Shown here piece after piece: positions 43,147-52,260 of a DNA stretch of 64,000 nt. The DNA comes from Pyruvatibacter sp. (lineage in GTDB: Bacteria > Pseudomonadota > Alphaproteobacteria > CGMCC-115125), in the NCBI RefSeq assembly GCF_040219635.1, contig NZ_JAVJSC010000009.1, forward strand, positions 496,001 to 560,000, read 5' to 3'. The translations under genes were made by a program, and so were the position numbers. Within the stretch, counting starts at the first letter, position 1. Each line of letters opens with the position of its first letter. The notes under the pieces were generated by a model, which was given only the letters and a program-made list of their open reading frames with translations, was not told where the DNA came from and did not search any database.

Positions 43147-44173
43147 CTTCAAAAAGCCGTGTCTGCACGCCTTCAAACGATGCAGGGATCGTCAATCCCA
43201 GGTGCTCAAACGACGCCCCCGTCAGCAGCCGCCCGCGCGGCGTGCGTTGCACAAACCCCTGCTGGATCAAATACGGCTCGATCATTTCCTCAATCGCATC
43301 GCGCGCTTCAGACAGCGCAGCGGCAATGGTCTCCACCCCCACAGGCCCGCCCCCAAACTTGAGCGCGATCGTGCGCAGATAACGATGATCCAGACTGTCC
43401 AGCCCGCGCCCGTCCACCTCCAGCCGGTCCAGCGCCCGGTCAGCCACTCCGGCATCAATTTCCGCCGCCCCGGCCACAGATGCAAAATCGCGCACGCGGC
43501 GCAAAAGCCGCCCCGCCACGCGCGGCGTGCCGCGCGACCGCCGGGCGATCTCGCCCGCGCCATCTGCCGTAAGCGGCGCACCCAGAATGACAGCCGCGCG
43601 CTGCACAATCTGTTCAAGCTCTGCGTCGGAATAAAACTCAAGCCGTACCGGAATGCCAAACCGGTCGCGCAGTGGCGTGGTCAGCAGGCCGGATCGCGTA
43701 GTGGCCCCAACCAGTGTGAACGGTGCCAGATCAATTTTCACCGAACGTGCCGCAGGCCCTTCTCCGATGATGAGATCAAGCTCAAAGTCTTCCATCGCCG
43801 GATAGAGTATTTCCTCAACCGCAGGCGACAGCCGGTGGATTTCATCGATGAACAGCACATCGCGCGGCTCAAGGTTTGTCAGCAGCGCCGCCAGATCACC
43901 CGCCTTCGCAATCACCGGTCCCGACGTGGACCTGAAATTGACACCCAACTCGCGTGATACGATCTGCGCCATGGTGGTCTTGCCAAGCCCCGGCGGACCC
44001 GACAACAGCACGTGATCCATCGCTTCATTGCGCGACCGCGCCGCCTGAATGAAGACGCTCAGATTCTCCTTGGCGCGCACCTGCCCAACAAACGCATCCA
44101 GCGCAGTTGGCCGGATGCCCTGATCCGCTTCATCTTCTGCGCTGAAATCTGCATGAACCACGCGATCAGACAT
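43139..44173 (-). CDS. ruvB: Holliday junction helicase motor RuvB
   Basis: 344 aa AAA+ ATPase. IRPTALDAFVGQ, Walker A GPPGLGKTTMAQIV, Walker B LFIDEIHRLSPAVEE, sensor GATTRSGLLTTPLRDRFGI, and the winged-helix end with EPYLIQQGFVQRTPRGR are all present. RuvB hexamers drive branch migration of Holliday junctions with RuvA. An inverted repeat of family 2 separates it from ruvA upstream. Confidence 0.98.
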   Translation of the reverse strand: MSDRVVHADFSAEDEADQGIRPTALDAFVGQVRAKENLSVFIQAARSRNEAMDHVLLSGPPGLGKTTMAQIVSRELGVNFRSTSGPVIAKAGDLAALLTNLEPRDVLFIDEIHRLSPAVEEILYPAMEDFELDLIIGEGPAARSVKIDLAPFTLVGATTRSGLLTTPLRDRFGIPVRLEFYSDAELEQIVQRAAVILGAPLTADGAGEIARRSRGTPRVAGRLLRRVRDFASVAGAAEIDAGVADRALDRLEVDGRGLDSLDHRYLRTIALKFGGGPVGVETIAAALSEARDAIEEMIEPYLIQQGFVQRTPRGRLLTGASFEHLGLTIPASFEGVQTRLFEDE

Positions 44174-44190
44174 TGAACGTTCCAGACTTT

Positions 44191-44316
44191 ACTCCCCTCC
44201 CCCTCGCGGGGAGGGGTTGGGGGTGGGGGGTGTGACGTCGCGCCAAAGAAAGCATCAGCGCTGTCACCCCACCCCCGCCGCTGCCGCGCCGGACCCTCCC
44301 CCTCAAGGGGAGGGTG
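44191..44316. repeat. GC-rich inverted repeat, family 2 copy 2
   Basis: Arms CTCCCCTCCCCCTCGCGGGG… with GGGTGGGGGGTGTG (44191-44233) and CACCCCACCCCCGCCG… with CCTCCCCCTCAAGGGGAGGG (44265-44314), inverted with respect to each other. They correspond to the pair at 13535-13636. The copy lies between ruvA and ruvB. Confidence 0.65.
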
Positions 44317-44332
44317 ACTGTGCTTTGGTTTT

Positions 44333-44956
44333 TCACCCGGCCAGTTCCTTTAGTCCTACGCGAATAAGTTGTTCGGCGGTTTGCTCATCATCCGACTTCG
44401 CCGCCGCCCGCGATACCGCCTGCGCCGCCTGTGCCTGAGCATAGCCCAGATTGACCAGCGCCGAGATGGCGTCTGCTTCAGCTCTGTGTGGTGCCGCACC
44501 GGACTGAGCAGTGCCAGCGCCTGCATCCGTATCCTTACCAGCCACAGCAAGCGACGCAGGCACCTTGTCTTTCAGCTCCGCGACAATGCGCTCACCCACC
44601 TTGGGGCCGACACCCTGGGCCGTCGCAATCGCCTTGGCATCCTTGAACGCAATCGCGCGGGCAAGCGCTGCTGCATCCAGCACCGACAGGATGGCCAGCG
44701 CCGCCTTGGCGCCAACCCTCTGTACACTGAGCAATAGCCTGAACCATTCGCGCTCAGCCTCGGTTGCAAAACCAAACAACCGCAACTGGTCTTCGCGCAC
44801 ATAGGTTTCAATAAAAAGCACGGCGGCATCGCCCGGCCCGCCAATCTGCCGCAACGTATTGGCAGAGCATGATGCGTGGTAGCAGACGCCGCCCACATCA
44901 ATCAGCGCCCAGTCGAGGCCGGTTTCATCCACAACGCCTTTGAGCTTGCCGATCAT
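44333..44956 (-). CDS. ruvA: Holliday junction DNA helicase subunit RuvA
   Basis: 207 aa. N-terminal OB fold (MIGKLKGVVDETGLDWALIDVGGVCYHA), helix-hairpin-helix motifs (LLSVQRVGAKAALAILSVL and IATAQGVGPKVGERIVAELKDK) and a C-terminal three-helix domain that contacts RuvB (ADAISALVNLGYAQAQAAQAVSRA). It binds the junction as a tetramer. Start overlaps the ruvC stop by four bases (ATGA). Confidence 0.96.
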   Translation of the reverse strand: MIGKLKGVVDETGLDWALIDVGGVCYHASCSANTLRQIGGPGDAAVLFIETYVREDQLRLFGFATEAEREWFRLLLSVQRVGAKAALAILSVLDAAALARAIAFKDAKAIATAQGVGPKVGERIVAELKDKVPASLAVAGKDTDAGAGTAQSGAAPHRAEADAISALVNLGYAQAQAAQAVSRAAAKSDDEQTAEQLIRVGLKELAG

Positions 44957-45486
44957 GCGCCGCCCTCCAGCGCTGCTTCAATGCGTGCCGCACCGGCAGA
45001 ACCATGCGCATGGGTGATCGCCACTGCCAGCGCATCCACCGAATGCTCCGAATGCGGATCACATGTCGGCAGCAGCATTGTCACCATGGCCAGCATCTGC
45101 CGCTTGTCCGCGTGCCCCGCGCCAACAACTGATTTCTTGATATGATTGGGGGCATACTCTGCCACACTTAGTCCGGCCTGCGCCGCCGCCAGAATGGCAA
45201 CACCGCGCGCCTGACCCAGTTTCAGTGTCGCCTGCCCGTCGCGGCTGACAAAAACACTTTCAATGGCCGCTTCGTGCGGTGCGTGGTCAGCGATGATTGT
45301 AACGAGCCCCGTGTGAATAGCGGCCAGACGGTCCGACAGGGCATGAGACGCCTTCGACGTGACCGTGCCGTTGGCCACATGCACCAGCCGCGAGCCTGTG
45401 ACATCCACAATGCCCCAGCCGGTTGCTGTAAGCCCCGGATCGAGCCCCAGCAGTCTGCGGGTGTGGGTAGCTGTTGAAAGTGTCAT
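44953..45486 (-). CDS. ruvC: Holliday junction resolvase RuvC
   Basis: 177 aa nuclease. RLLGLDPGLTATGWGIVD has the first catalytic Asp; AIESVFVSRDGQATLKLGQARGVAILAAAQAGLSVAEYAPNHIKKSVVGAGHADK carries Glu and the DNA-binding region; HSVDALAVAITHAH has the last Asp pair. The start at 45486 follows AGGGCAGGG, better than the longer frame to 45510. It leads the ruvCAB block. Confidence 0.95.
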   Translation of the reverse strand: MTLSTATHTRRLLGLDPGLTATGWGIVDVTGSRLVHVANGTVTSKASHALSDRLAAIHTGLVTIIADHAPHEAAIESVFVSRDGQATLKLGQARGVAILAAAQAGLSVAEYAPNHIKKSVVGAGHADKRQMLAMVTMLLPTCDPHSEHSVDALAVAITHAHGSAGAARIEAALEGGA

Positions 45487-45520
45487 GCGCCCTGCCCTCA
45501 GGTCCGGCACATGAACGCGC

Positions 45521-46267
45521 CTAGGCCGTCAGGCTTTCCAGAACCGAATCGGATAGCTCGAAGTTTGCATAGGTTTGCTGGACATCATCATTGTCGTCCA
45601 GCGCATCCAGCAATTTGAGCAGCGTCGAGGCGGCGTCGCCGTCCACTTCAATCAGGTTCTGCGGCTTCCAGATAAGCGCGGATTTGCGCGGTTCGCCCAG
45701 CTTTTCTTCCAGTGCCGTCGCCACTTCATTGAGGCTGTCGGCAGCGGTGATTATTTCGTGGCCATCTTCGCCAGACGTGACATCGTCAGCCCCCGCCTCA
45801 ATAGCCGCTTCAAACATCGCCTCGGCGTCGGCCGCATCAGCCGGATATTCGATACGCCCCACCTGATCGAACATGAACGACACCGAGCCTGTTTCGCCCA
45901 GATTGCCGCCGTTTTTTGAAAACGCCGAGCGGATTTCACTGGCCGAGCGGTTGCGGTTGTCGGTCAGCGCCTCAACGATGATGCCGATACCGCCGGGACC
46001 AAACCCCTCATAGCGGACATTTTCGTAGTTATCGTCGTCGCCCGCCTGGCTCTTCTTGATGGCGCGGTCGATATTGTCCTTGGGCATGTTTTCCGCCCGC
46101 GCCGCCTGAATGGCGCCGCGCAGGCGCGGGTTCATGGCAGGGTCCGGCAGGCCGAGCTTTGCGGCCACGGTTATTTCACGCGCCAGTTTGGCAAATACCT
46201 TCGAGCGTTTGGCGTCCTGTGCACCCTTGCGGTGCATGATATTCTTGAATTGTGAGTGGCCGGCCAT
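45521..46267 (-). CDS. yebC: YebC/PmpR-family transcription/translation regulator
   Basis: 248 aa. MAGHSQFKNIMHRKGAQDAKRSKVFAKLAREI at the N-terminus, AENMPKDNIDRAIKKSQAG, and YEGFGPGGIGIIVEALTDNRNR are the YebC/TACO1 signatures; three domains as usual. The family was described as DNA-binding regulators and more recently as factors that help ribosomes through proline-rich stretches. It sits 35 nt upstream of ruvC, the classic yebC–ruvCAB order. Confidence 0.95.
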   Translation of the reverse strand: MAGHSQFKNIMHRKGAQDAKRSKVFAKLAREITVAAKLGLPDPAMNPRLRGAIQAARAENMPKDNIDRAIKKSQAGDDDNYENVRYEGFGPGGIGIIVEALTDNRNRSASEIRSAFSKNGGNLGETGSVSFMFDQVGRIEYPADAADAEAMFEAAIEAGADDVTSGEDGHEIITAADSLNEVATALEEKLGEPRKSALIWKPQNLIEVDGDAASTLLKLLDALDDNDDVQQTYANFELSDSVLESLTA

Positions 46268-46341
46268 AAGCTCAAGCGCTCCGGATTATCGACTGCGACG
46301 AGGTGATTTCGGGCTTTATAGAGAATTGTGCCCGGTGATGG

Positions 46342-47154
46342 CTAGCCGATCATGCTTTGCTTCAGCCGCCCGCCCAGCCGTACCGGCTCGACGCGGCTTG
46401 CCAGCCCGCTCGCGTCATCCGTTTCCACGAACACGCCACAGACCGTCGCCTCCCCCTCGGCAGGCGCAAACCGCCCGCTGGAGATCTTGCGGGTAAACCG
46501 GTTGAGCGGCTCTTCCTTCTGCATACCAATCACGCTGTCATAGTCGCCGCACATGCCAGCATCCGTCTGGTAGGCGGTGCCGCCAGGCAGCACCTGCGCG
46601 TCTGCTGTTGGAATGTGGCTGTGGGTGCCCACAACGAGCGACGCCCGCCCGTCGCAAAAATGCCCCATGGCCATTTTTTCAGACGTGGCCTCGGCGTGAA
46701 TATCCACGATCACCGCATCCGCCACATCGCCCATGGGCGCTGCGGTCAGTTCTCGTTCCACGGCAGCGAACGGGTCATCCAGCGGATCCATGAACACTCG
46801 CCCCATCACATTCACCAGCAGCACACGTCGCCCGCCACGCGCTTCAAACAGCCCGGCACCGCGCCCCGGTGTCCCAGCGGGAAAGTTGGCAGGCCGCAGC
46901 AAACGGTGCTCGCGTTCAATGAACACCAGCGCCTCACGCTGATCCCAAGAATGATTGCCGCCGGAAATAACATCCGCGCCTGCATCCAGCAGTTCAGTGG
47001 TGATCTTCTCGGTGATGCCAAAGCCGCCTGCGGCGTTCTCGCCGTTGACCACCACGAAATCCAGATCAAGGTCAGCCCGCAGATCAGGCAGCGCCGCCAC
47101 AACAGCGTCACGCCCAGACCGGCCCACGACATCACCTAAAAACAACAACCGCAT
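46342..47154 (-). CDS. YmdB-type metallophosphoesterase (TIGR00282 family)
   Basis: 270 aa. MRLLFLGDVVGRSGRDAV, VVNGENAAGGFGIT, ISGGNHSWDQRE, VDIHAEATSEKMAMGHFCDGRASLVVGTHSHIPTADAQVLPGGTAYQTDAGMCGDYDSVIGM are signature segments with the metal ligands. Bacillus YmdB is a 2',3'-cyclic-nucleotide phosphodiesterase; the physiological substrate here is unknown. The next upstream gene is 5-FTHF cyclo-ligase, 7 nt away. Confidence 0.9.
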   Translation of the reverse strand: MRLLFLGDVVGRSGRDAVVAALPDLRADLDLDFVVVNGENAAGGFGITEKITTELLDAGADVISGGNHSWDQREALVFIEREHRLLRPANFPAGTPGRGAGLFEARGGRRVLLVNVMGRVFMDPLDDPFAAVERELTAAPMGDVADAVIVDIHAEATSEKMAMGHFCDGRASLVVGTHSHIPTADAQVLPGGTAYQTDAGMCGDYDSVIGMQKEEPLNRFTRKISSGRFAPAEGEATVCGVFVETDDASGLASRVEPVRLGGRLKQSMIG

Positions 47155-47161
47155 GTTTTGC

Positions 47162-47761
47162 TCACTTAACCCTGGTCGCGGCGCGGACCACGCGCCGCTC
47201 CGTCACAATCCAGTTCATTGGCGCGTCATGTGGTTCCCGGTCAAGGGCGTCACCAAGCTGGGCGTCATAGCCAATGCCGACAACGGTCACATTTGCGCCA
47301 ATGCGTAACGCCTCAATGGTGCGGTCATAAAACCCGCCACCATAGCCAAGCCGCCCGCCGGTGCGGTCAAACAACAACCCCGGCACCAGCACCAGCGTGG
47401 GTGTCACCAAAGCAGCGCTTAGCGAAGGTTCGGGAATGCCAAAGGCACCCGGCACCAGCGGCGCGCCAGGCTCCCACCGGCGAAAGGCCAACGGCTGACC
47501 ACCACCCGTAACCTGCGGCAAAGCCAGCGTGTGCCCCCGCAGCGCCAGCGCCAGCATGGCGGGCAACGGGTCTGCCTCACTGCGGATCGGCCAATAGCCT
47601 GCCACCGTTTCGTGATTGCGCACCGGCACGCCTGCCAGCAGCCGCTGCGCGATCATCGCGCCAGCCGCATCGCCCAGCCGCAGTGCCGCTTTGCGCCGCG
47701 TCTGCGCAGCCTGCGCGCGCACCTTTGATTTGGATGCCCCGAAAGGCGTGGGCGTTGTCAT
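47162..47761 (-). CDS. 5-formyltetrahydrofolate cyclo-ligase
   Basis: 199 aa. Converts 5-formyl-THF into 5,10-methenyl-THF with ATP. KSKVRAQAAQTRRKAALRLG at the N-terminus, the VAGYWPIRSEADPLPAM substrate region, and LVLVPGLLFDRTGGRLGYGGGFYDRTI with the ATP-binding loop are typical (YgfA/FAU1 type). Its place directly downstream of 6S RNA is a widely conserved arrangement. AAGAG lies before the ATG. Confidence 0.93.
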   Translation of the reverse strand: MTTPTPFGASKSKVRAQAAQTRRKAALRLGDAAGAMIAQRLLAGVPVRNHETVAGYWPIRSEADPLPAMLALALRGHTLALPQVTGGGQPLAFRRWEPGAPLVPGAFGIPEPSLSAALVTPTLVLVPGLLFDRTGGRLGYGGGFYDRTIEALRIGANVTVVGIGYDAQLGDALDREPHDAPMNWIVTERRVVRAATRVK

Positions 47762-47777
47762 GTGAAAGAGACCGGAT

Positions 47778-47938
47778 GAAGCGGAGCCGCCTTGGCCGCT
47801 GGAGCAGAAATCCCCGGGAACCTACAGATGTAGGTGGGCGCCGTGATGTTAGGGCCCTCGAGCCCAGACAGGGACAGCTCCCTAGGAGACCGTAAGGCCC
47901 CGAGCAGTGTGGCTCCTGGCGCACCAGGCAGCCCCTTC
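47778..47938 (-). ncRNA. ssrS: 6S RNA
   Basis: The 161-nt interval between zapA and the cyclo-ligase gene has no ORF, and its ends pair: minus-strand GAAGGGGCTGCC at the 5' side with GGCGGCTCCGCTTC at the 3' side. The inside can fold as a long hairpin with GC-rich stems (for example CCTACATCTGTAGG). 6S RNA lies in exactly this place in most proteobacteria and binds RNA polymerase–σ70 in stationary phase. Ends are approximate. Confidence 0.75.
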
Positions 47939-47974
47939 ATATGTCGTAGTAGTCAAGCACAGATGGTGATGAAC

Positions 47975-48334
47975 CTAGGGTGCCTCAAGCCGCCCGGCAA
48001 TATCTTCAAGGCGGCGGGCGGCCGCTTCCAGCACTTCAGCCACCTGATTTTCAGCGTCCTGACTCTTGGACGCCACGCCCGCCCGCGCATCCTTGAGCGA
48101 AGCAACCTCATCTTTCAGGGTTTTGACCTCGCCCAACGCCTCGGACAGTTCATCGGCAACCAGAAGCCCCGCCATCAGCATCAGCCGCTGGTCGCCCACC
48201 TGCCCCACACCCTGCGCAAGGTTGGTCACATGCTTGTCCAGATAAGCGGCCAGCCCTTCCAGATGCTCTTCCTCGCCATCATCACAGGCGAGTGTGTATG
48301 TGCGTCCGTTTATCTTGACGGTGACCTGTGCCAT
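47975..48334 (-). CDS. zapA: Cell division protein ZapA
   Basis: 119 aa. MAQVTVKINGRTYTLACDDGEEEHLEGLAAYLDKHVTNLA followed by a region with DQRLMLMAGLLVADEL and a coiled-coil C-terminus is the ZapA layout. ZapA tethers and stabilises FtsZ filaments. It lies 23 nt after the DUF4164-like coiled-coil gene and just upstream of 6S RNA, as in other alphaproteobacteria. Confidence 0.92.
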   Translation of the reverse strand: MAQVTVKINGRTYTLACDDGEEEHLEGLAAYLDKHVTNLAQGVGQVGDQRLMLMAGLLVADELSEALGEVKTLKDEVASLKDARAGVASKSQDAENQVAEVLEAAARRLEDIAGRLEAP

Positions 48335-48357
48335 CGGCGTTCCTTCACTCGGCCTTT

Positions 48358-48621
48358 CTATGGCTCCAGCACGGCACGTATGCCGGCAATGGCCTCATCC
48401 AGCCGTTGCGATACGTCGCCCGCCGTTTCATCAAGCTGGCGCGCATGGGCTTTCACCTTGTCCAGCTCATTGGCCAGCCGCGACCTGTCATCGCGCAGCG
48501 CGCTCAACTCCCGTTCAGCCGTTGAGGCATTCTGCGATTTGATGCCGCGCCGGTTAATACCCGCCTCAAGCTGGTCGAGCGCGGCTGAAAACCGCTCCAT
48601 TGCTGACTCAAGCTTGCTCAT
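48358..48621 (-). CDS. Small coiled-coil protein, DUF4164/ZapB-like
   Basis: 87 aa, almost entirely one coiled coil (MSKLESAMERFSAALDQLEAGI… RELSALRDDRSRLANELDKV). Alphaproteobacterial genomes often encode such a DUF4164 protein just before zapA, and a ZapB-like partnership with ZapA is plausible but inferred from size, fold and position. No other domain is visible. Confidence 0.78.
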   Translation of the reverse strand: MSKLESAMERFSAALDQLEAGINRRGIKSQNASTAERELSALRDDRSRLANELDKVKAHARQLDETAGDVSQRLDEAIAGIRAVLEP

Positions 48622-48994
48622 ATGGTGTGATTACTTTCATTCGGATTGGCGACCGGACTGCCGCGGCGAATATGCAACAGGTTCGTGACATAAAGTAGGC
48701 ATCGCACCAAGCACCGGTCAACGCCCGCAAAATTGCCTACACCCGCGTGCCACGGGCGTGTTGACGTTGCAAGGGCACGTCGTCATTCTCCCGCCCGAAA
48801 TCGACAGGCCGGGATTTTTTAGTTGTGGAGGTTTTTCTCACACCGCGACCCCGAATCGGCCCAAATGAATATCCGGCGGCGCGAGCCAGCCATAACAACC
48901 GTGAGCGGCGCACGACCGCGTTTCAGCTACTTAACCAAGAGGCAGCCGCGACACCCGCTGACAGGGCGGACGCGGCACTAAAGGCAACCAACCC
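48622..48994. other. Divergent promoter region of the zapA unit and tkt
   Basis: 373 bp between two outward-facing genes, without an ORF I would support. It has a short CCCGCGTGCCACGGGCG inverted repeat near 48741 and a weak CCCG…CGGGATTTTTT hairpin near 48800. Both promoters should lie here; no regulator site is recognised. Confidence 0.4.
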
Positions 48995-51034
48995 ATGACA
49001 CCAGCAAACAGCGCCGCCGCATCAACTGACGCGGACACCGCAGCAGCATACCCCGCCGCAGGCACAGAGCACGCCATGATGGCCAACGCCATCCGCGCGC
49101 TGGCCATGGATGCCGTGCAGGCCGCCAATTCCGGCCACCCCGGAATGCCCATGGGCATGGCGGACGTTGCCACCGTGCTGTTCACGAAGTTCATGAAGTT
49201 CTGCCCGCAGGACCCCACCTGGGCTGACCGCGACCGGTTCGTGCTCTCCGCCGGTCATGGCTCGATGCTGCAATATGCCCTGCTGCACCTTCTGGGCTAC
49301 GAAGACATGACCATCGACCAGATCAGGAACTTCCGTCAGATCGGCTCTCTGACGCCGGGCCACCCGGAAGTGGACCATACACCGGGCGTTGAAATGACCA
49401 CCGGCCCGCTGGGGCAGGGCATTTCATCCTCCGTCGGCATGGCGCTGGCTGAACGTATGCTCAATGCCCGCTACGGCGATGATCTTGTGGATCATTACAC
49501 CTACGTGATCGCGTCCGACGGCGACCTGATGGAAGGGATCAGCCACGAAGCGATTTCGCTGGCGGGTCACCTGAAGTTGTCCCGCCTCATTGTGCTGTTC
49601 GACGACAACGGCATCACCATTGATGGCTCGCTCGATCTGTCAGAATCCGGCGACCAGATTGCCCGCTTTGAAGCGGCGGGCTGGGACGCAACCCGCATTG
49701 ACGGTCACGACCCCGCCGCGATTGCCTCAGCCATCGCCCATGCCAAAACCACCAACAAACCCTCCATGATTGCCTGCCGGACCAAAATCGGCTTTGGCGC
49801 TCCCACCAAGGAAGGCACCGCCGGATCGCACGGCGCACCGCTGGGCGACGACGAAATTGCCGGCACCCGCAAGGCACTTGGCTGGACCAGTGCACCGTTC
49901 GAGATTCCTGCCAGCGTGCTGGACGGCTGGCGCGTGGCAGGCCTGCGGGCCGCCAAGGATAGGGCCGCATGGCAAAAGCGCCTTGAAGACACACCCGAAG
50001 CCACCCGCGCCGAGTTTGAACGCACCCAGATGGGCTCACCGCCCAATGCGCTGCACGCTGAGATCAACAAACTCAAACGCCAGTTCAGCGACGAGAAAAA
50101 AGAAGTCGCCACCCGCAAGGCATCTGAAAACGTATTGAACACACTTGCAGACGTCGTGCCTGAGCTTGTCGGCGGCTCAGCTGACCTGACCGGCTCGAAC
50201 AACACCCGCGCCAAATCACAAAAACCTGTGACGGCGGATGATTTTGCCGGCAGCTATATCCATTACGGCATCCGCGAACACGGCATGGCCGCTGCCATGA
50301 ACGGCATGGCGCTGCACAAGGGCCTTATTCCCTATGGCGGCACGTTTTTGGTGTTCTCTGATTATTGCCGTCCGTCCATTCGCCTCGCCGCGTTGATGCA
50401 GCGCCGTGCAATTTACGTGTTCAGCCATGATTCGATTGGTCTGGGCGAAGACGGACCCACCCACCAGCCGGTGGAGCATCTGGCCGCCCTGCGCGCCATG
50501 CCCAACGTCAATGTCTTCCGCCCGGCGGATGCCATCGAAACCGCCGAAGCGTGGGAACTGGCCCTCAAGGCCACCGACCGCCCCAGCATCATTGCGCTCA
50601 CCCGTCAGAACCTTGTAACCGCCCGCACCAAACACACCGACGAAAACCTGTCGGCCAGGGGCGGCTACGAACTTGTGCCCGCCGACGGCGAGGCAAAGGC
50701 CACGTTGATTGCCACCGGCTCTGAAATCGGCATTGCCATTGCCGCCCGCAAGACATTGCAGGCAGAGGGTATTCCCACACGCGTTGTGTCCATGCCCTGC
50801 CAGGAACTGTTCGATGAGCAGCCGGAGGGCTATCGCGACGACGTTCTGCGCCGCAAGACCGTGCGCATTGCCATCGAAGCAGGCGTCGAGATGGGCTGGA
50901 CCAAATATGTTGGTATCAAAGGCGGCTTTGTCGGCATGACCGGCTTTGGTGCCAGCGGCCCCTACAAGACGCTGTATGAGCAGTTCGGCATTACGTCTGA
51001 TGCTGTGGCACAGGCAGTTCGCGAGCGGCTCTAG
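48995..51034 (+). CDS. tkt: Transketolase
   Basis: 679 aa thiamine-diphosphate enzyme of the pentose phosphate and Calvin-type pathways. AANSGHPGMPMGMAD at the N-terminus, the TPP motif GDGDLMEG-like ASDGDLMEGISHEA, then YIHYGIREHGMAAAMNGMALH and PTHQPVEHLAALRAMPN in the Pyr domain are all intact. It leads a central-carbon group tkt–gap–pgk–fba and depends on the cofactor whose synthesis genes thiC, thiD and thiE lie elsewhere in the window. Confidence 0.96.
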   Translation: MTPANSAAASTDADTAAAYPAAGTEHAMMANAIRALAMDAVQAANSGHPGMPMGMADVATVLFTKFMKFCPQDPTWADRDRFVLSAGHGSMLQYALLHLLGYEDMTIDQIRNFRQIGSLTPGHPEVDHTPGVEMTTGPLGQGISSSVGMALAERMLNARYGDDLVDHYTYVIASDGDLMEGISHEAISLAGHLKLSRLIVLFDDNGITIDGSLDLSESGDQIARFEAAGWDATRIDGHDPAAIASAIAHAKTTNKPSMIACRTKIGFGAPTKEGTAGSHGAPLGDDEIAGTRKALGWTSAPFEIPASVLDGWRVAGLRAAKDRAAWQKRLEDTPEATRAEFERTQMGSPPNALHAEINKLKRQFSDEKKEVATRKASENVLNTLADVVPELVGGSADLTGSNNTRAKSQKPVTADDFAGSYIHYGIREHGMAAAMNGMALHKGLIPYGGTFLVFSDYCRPSIRLAALMQRRAIYVFSHDSIGLGEDGPTHQPVEHLAALRAMPNVNVFRPADAIETAEAWELALKATDRPSIIALTRQNLVTARTKHTDENLSARGGYELVPADGEAKATLIATGSEIGIAIAARKTLQAEGIPTRVVSMPCQELFDEQPEGYRDDVLRRKTVRIAIEAGVEMGWTKYVGIKGGFVGMTGFGASGPYKTLYEQFGITSDAVAQAVRERL

Positions 51035-51217
51035 GTGCACTTGCTGCGTATTTGAGCCTTAAAAAGTCACCCCGCACACAAATGCAGGGCGGATTCCCTG
51101 TTTGGCCGCCTTCCATCCCCAATCAGGTTTCGCTATACCCACGCCAAACGCGGGCCGCACATGCTTTTTCAGCGCGGCGCTTTGGGCGACAGACGCATTT
51201 CAAAAGGGTGATGAGAC

Positions 51218-52228
51218 ATGGCTGTGAAAGTGGCAATCAACGGGTTTGGACGCATTGGCCGTCTGGCATTGCGCGGCATCATCGAATCCGGCCGCAAGGA
51301 CATTCAGGTTGTGGCCATCAACGATCTGGGCTCGGCCGAAGCCAATGCGCACCTGCTGCAATATGACACCGTGCATGGCCGGTTCCCTGCCAAGGTCTCC
51401 AACACCAAAGACTCGATCACCGTTGACGGCCACAAGATCAAAGTCACCGCCGAGCGCAACCCGGCAGACCTGCCGTGGGGCGAACTGGGCGTTGACATCG
51501 CCCTTGAATGCACCGGCATCTTTGCCTCGAAGGAAAAAGCCTCCGCCCATCTCAGGGCCGGTGCCAAACGCGTGCTGGTGTCAGCTCCCGCGTCAGGCGC
51601 AGACCTTACGGTGGTTTACGGCGTCAACAATGAGGCGCTGAAAAAGTCGCATACGGTTGTGTCCAACGCCTCGTGCACCACCAACTGCCTGGCCCCCGTC
51701 GCCAAGGTGCTGGACGACACATTCGGCATTGAGCGCGGCTACATGACCACGGTTCACGCCTACACCGGCGACCAGCCGACCCTGGACACACTGCACTCAG
51801 ACCTGCACCGCGCCCGCGCGGCCGCAGCCAATATCATTCCCACATCAACAGGCGCGGCAAAAGCCGTTGGCCTTGTGCTGCCAAAGCTCGCCGGCAAGCT
51901 GGATGGCACGGCAGTGCGCGTGCCCACACCCAATGTCTCGATGATTGATCTTGTGTTCACCGCCAAAAAGGCGCTGTCCGTTGAGGCCATCAACGACGCC
52001 ATGAAGGCGGCTGCACGTACCAAGCCGCTCAAGGGCATTCTCGCGGTCAACGACCGCCCGCTGGTGTCGATGGATTTCAACCATACCCCGGCATCCTCCA
52101 CCTTTGACCTGACCCAGACCCAGGTCATCGAGGGCAAGATGGCGCGCGTGCTGTCCTGGTATGACAACGAATGGGGCTTTGCCAACCGCATGGCTGACAC
52201 AGCCGTCGCCATGTCAAAGCTGCGCTAA
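51218..52228 (+). CDS. gap: Glyceraldehyde-3-phosphate dehydrogenase
   Basis: 336 aa. NGFGRIGRLALRGI binds NAD; catalytic Cys lies in SNASCTTNCLAPVAKVLDD; TVHAYTGDQPTLD and WYDNEWGFANRMADTA are signatures. NAD(P) specificity was not assigned. A GGGTGATGAGAC stretch precedes the ATG, so the ribosome binding site is modest. pgk follows after 32 nt. Confidence 0.97.
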   Translation: MAVKVAINGFGRIGRLALRGIIESGRKDIQVVAINDLGSAEANAHLLQYDTVHGRFPAKVSNTKDSITVDGHKIKVTAERNPADLPWGELGVDIALECTGIFASKEKASAHLRAGAKRVLVSAPASGADLTVVYGVNNEALKKSHTVVSNASCTTNCLAPVAKVLDDTFGIERGYMTTVHAYTGDQPTLDTLHSDLHRARAAAANIIPTSTGAAKAVGLVLPKLAGKLDGTAVRVPTPNVSMIDLVFTAKKALSVEAINDAMKAAARTKPLKGILAVNDRPLVSMDFNHTPASSTFDLTQTQVIEGKMARVLSWYDNEWGFANRMADTAVAMSKLR

Positions 52229-52260
52229 TCGCCTCACAGGACAAATCACAGGAGCGCCTG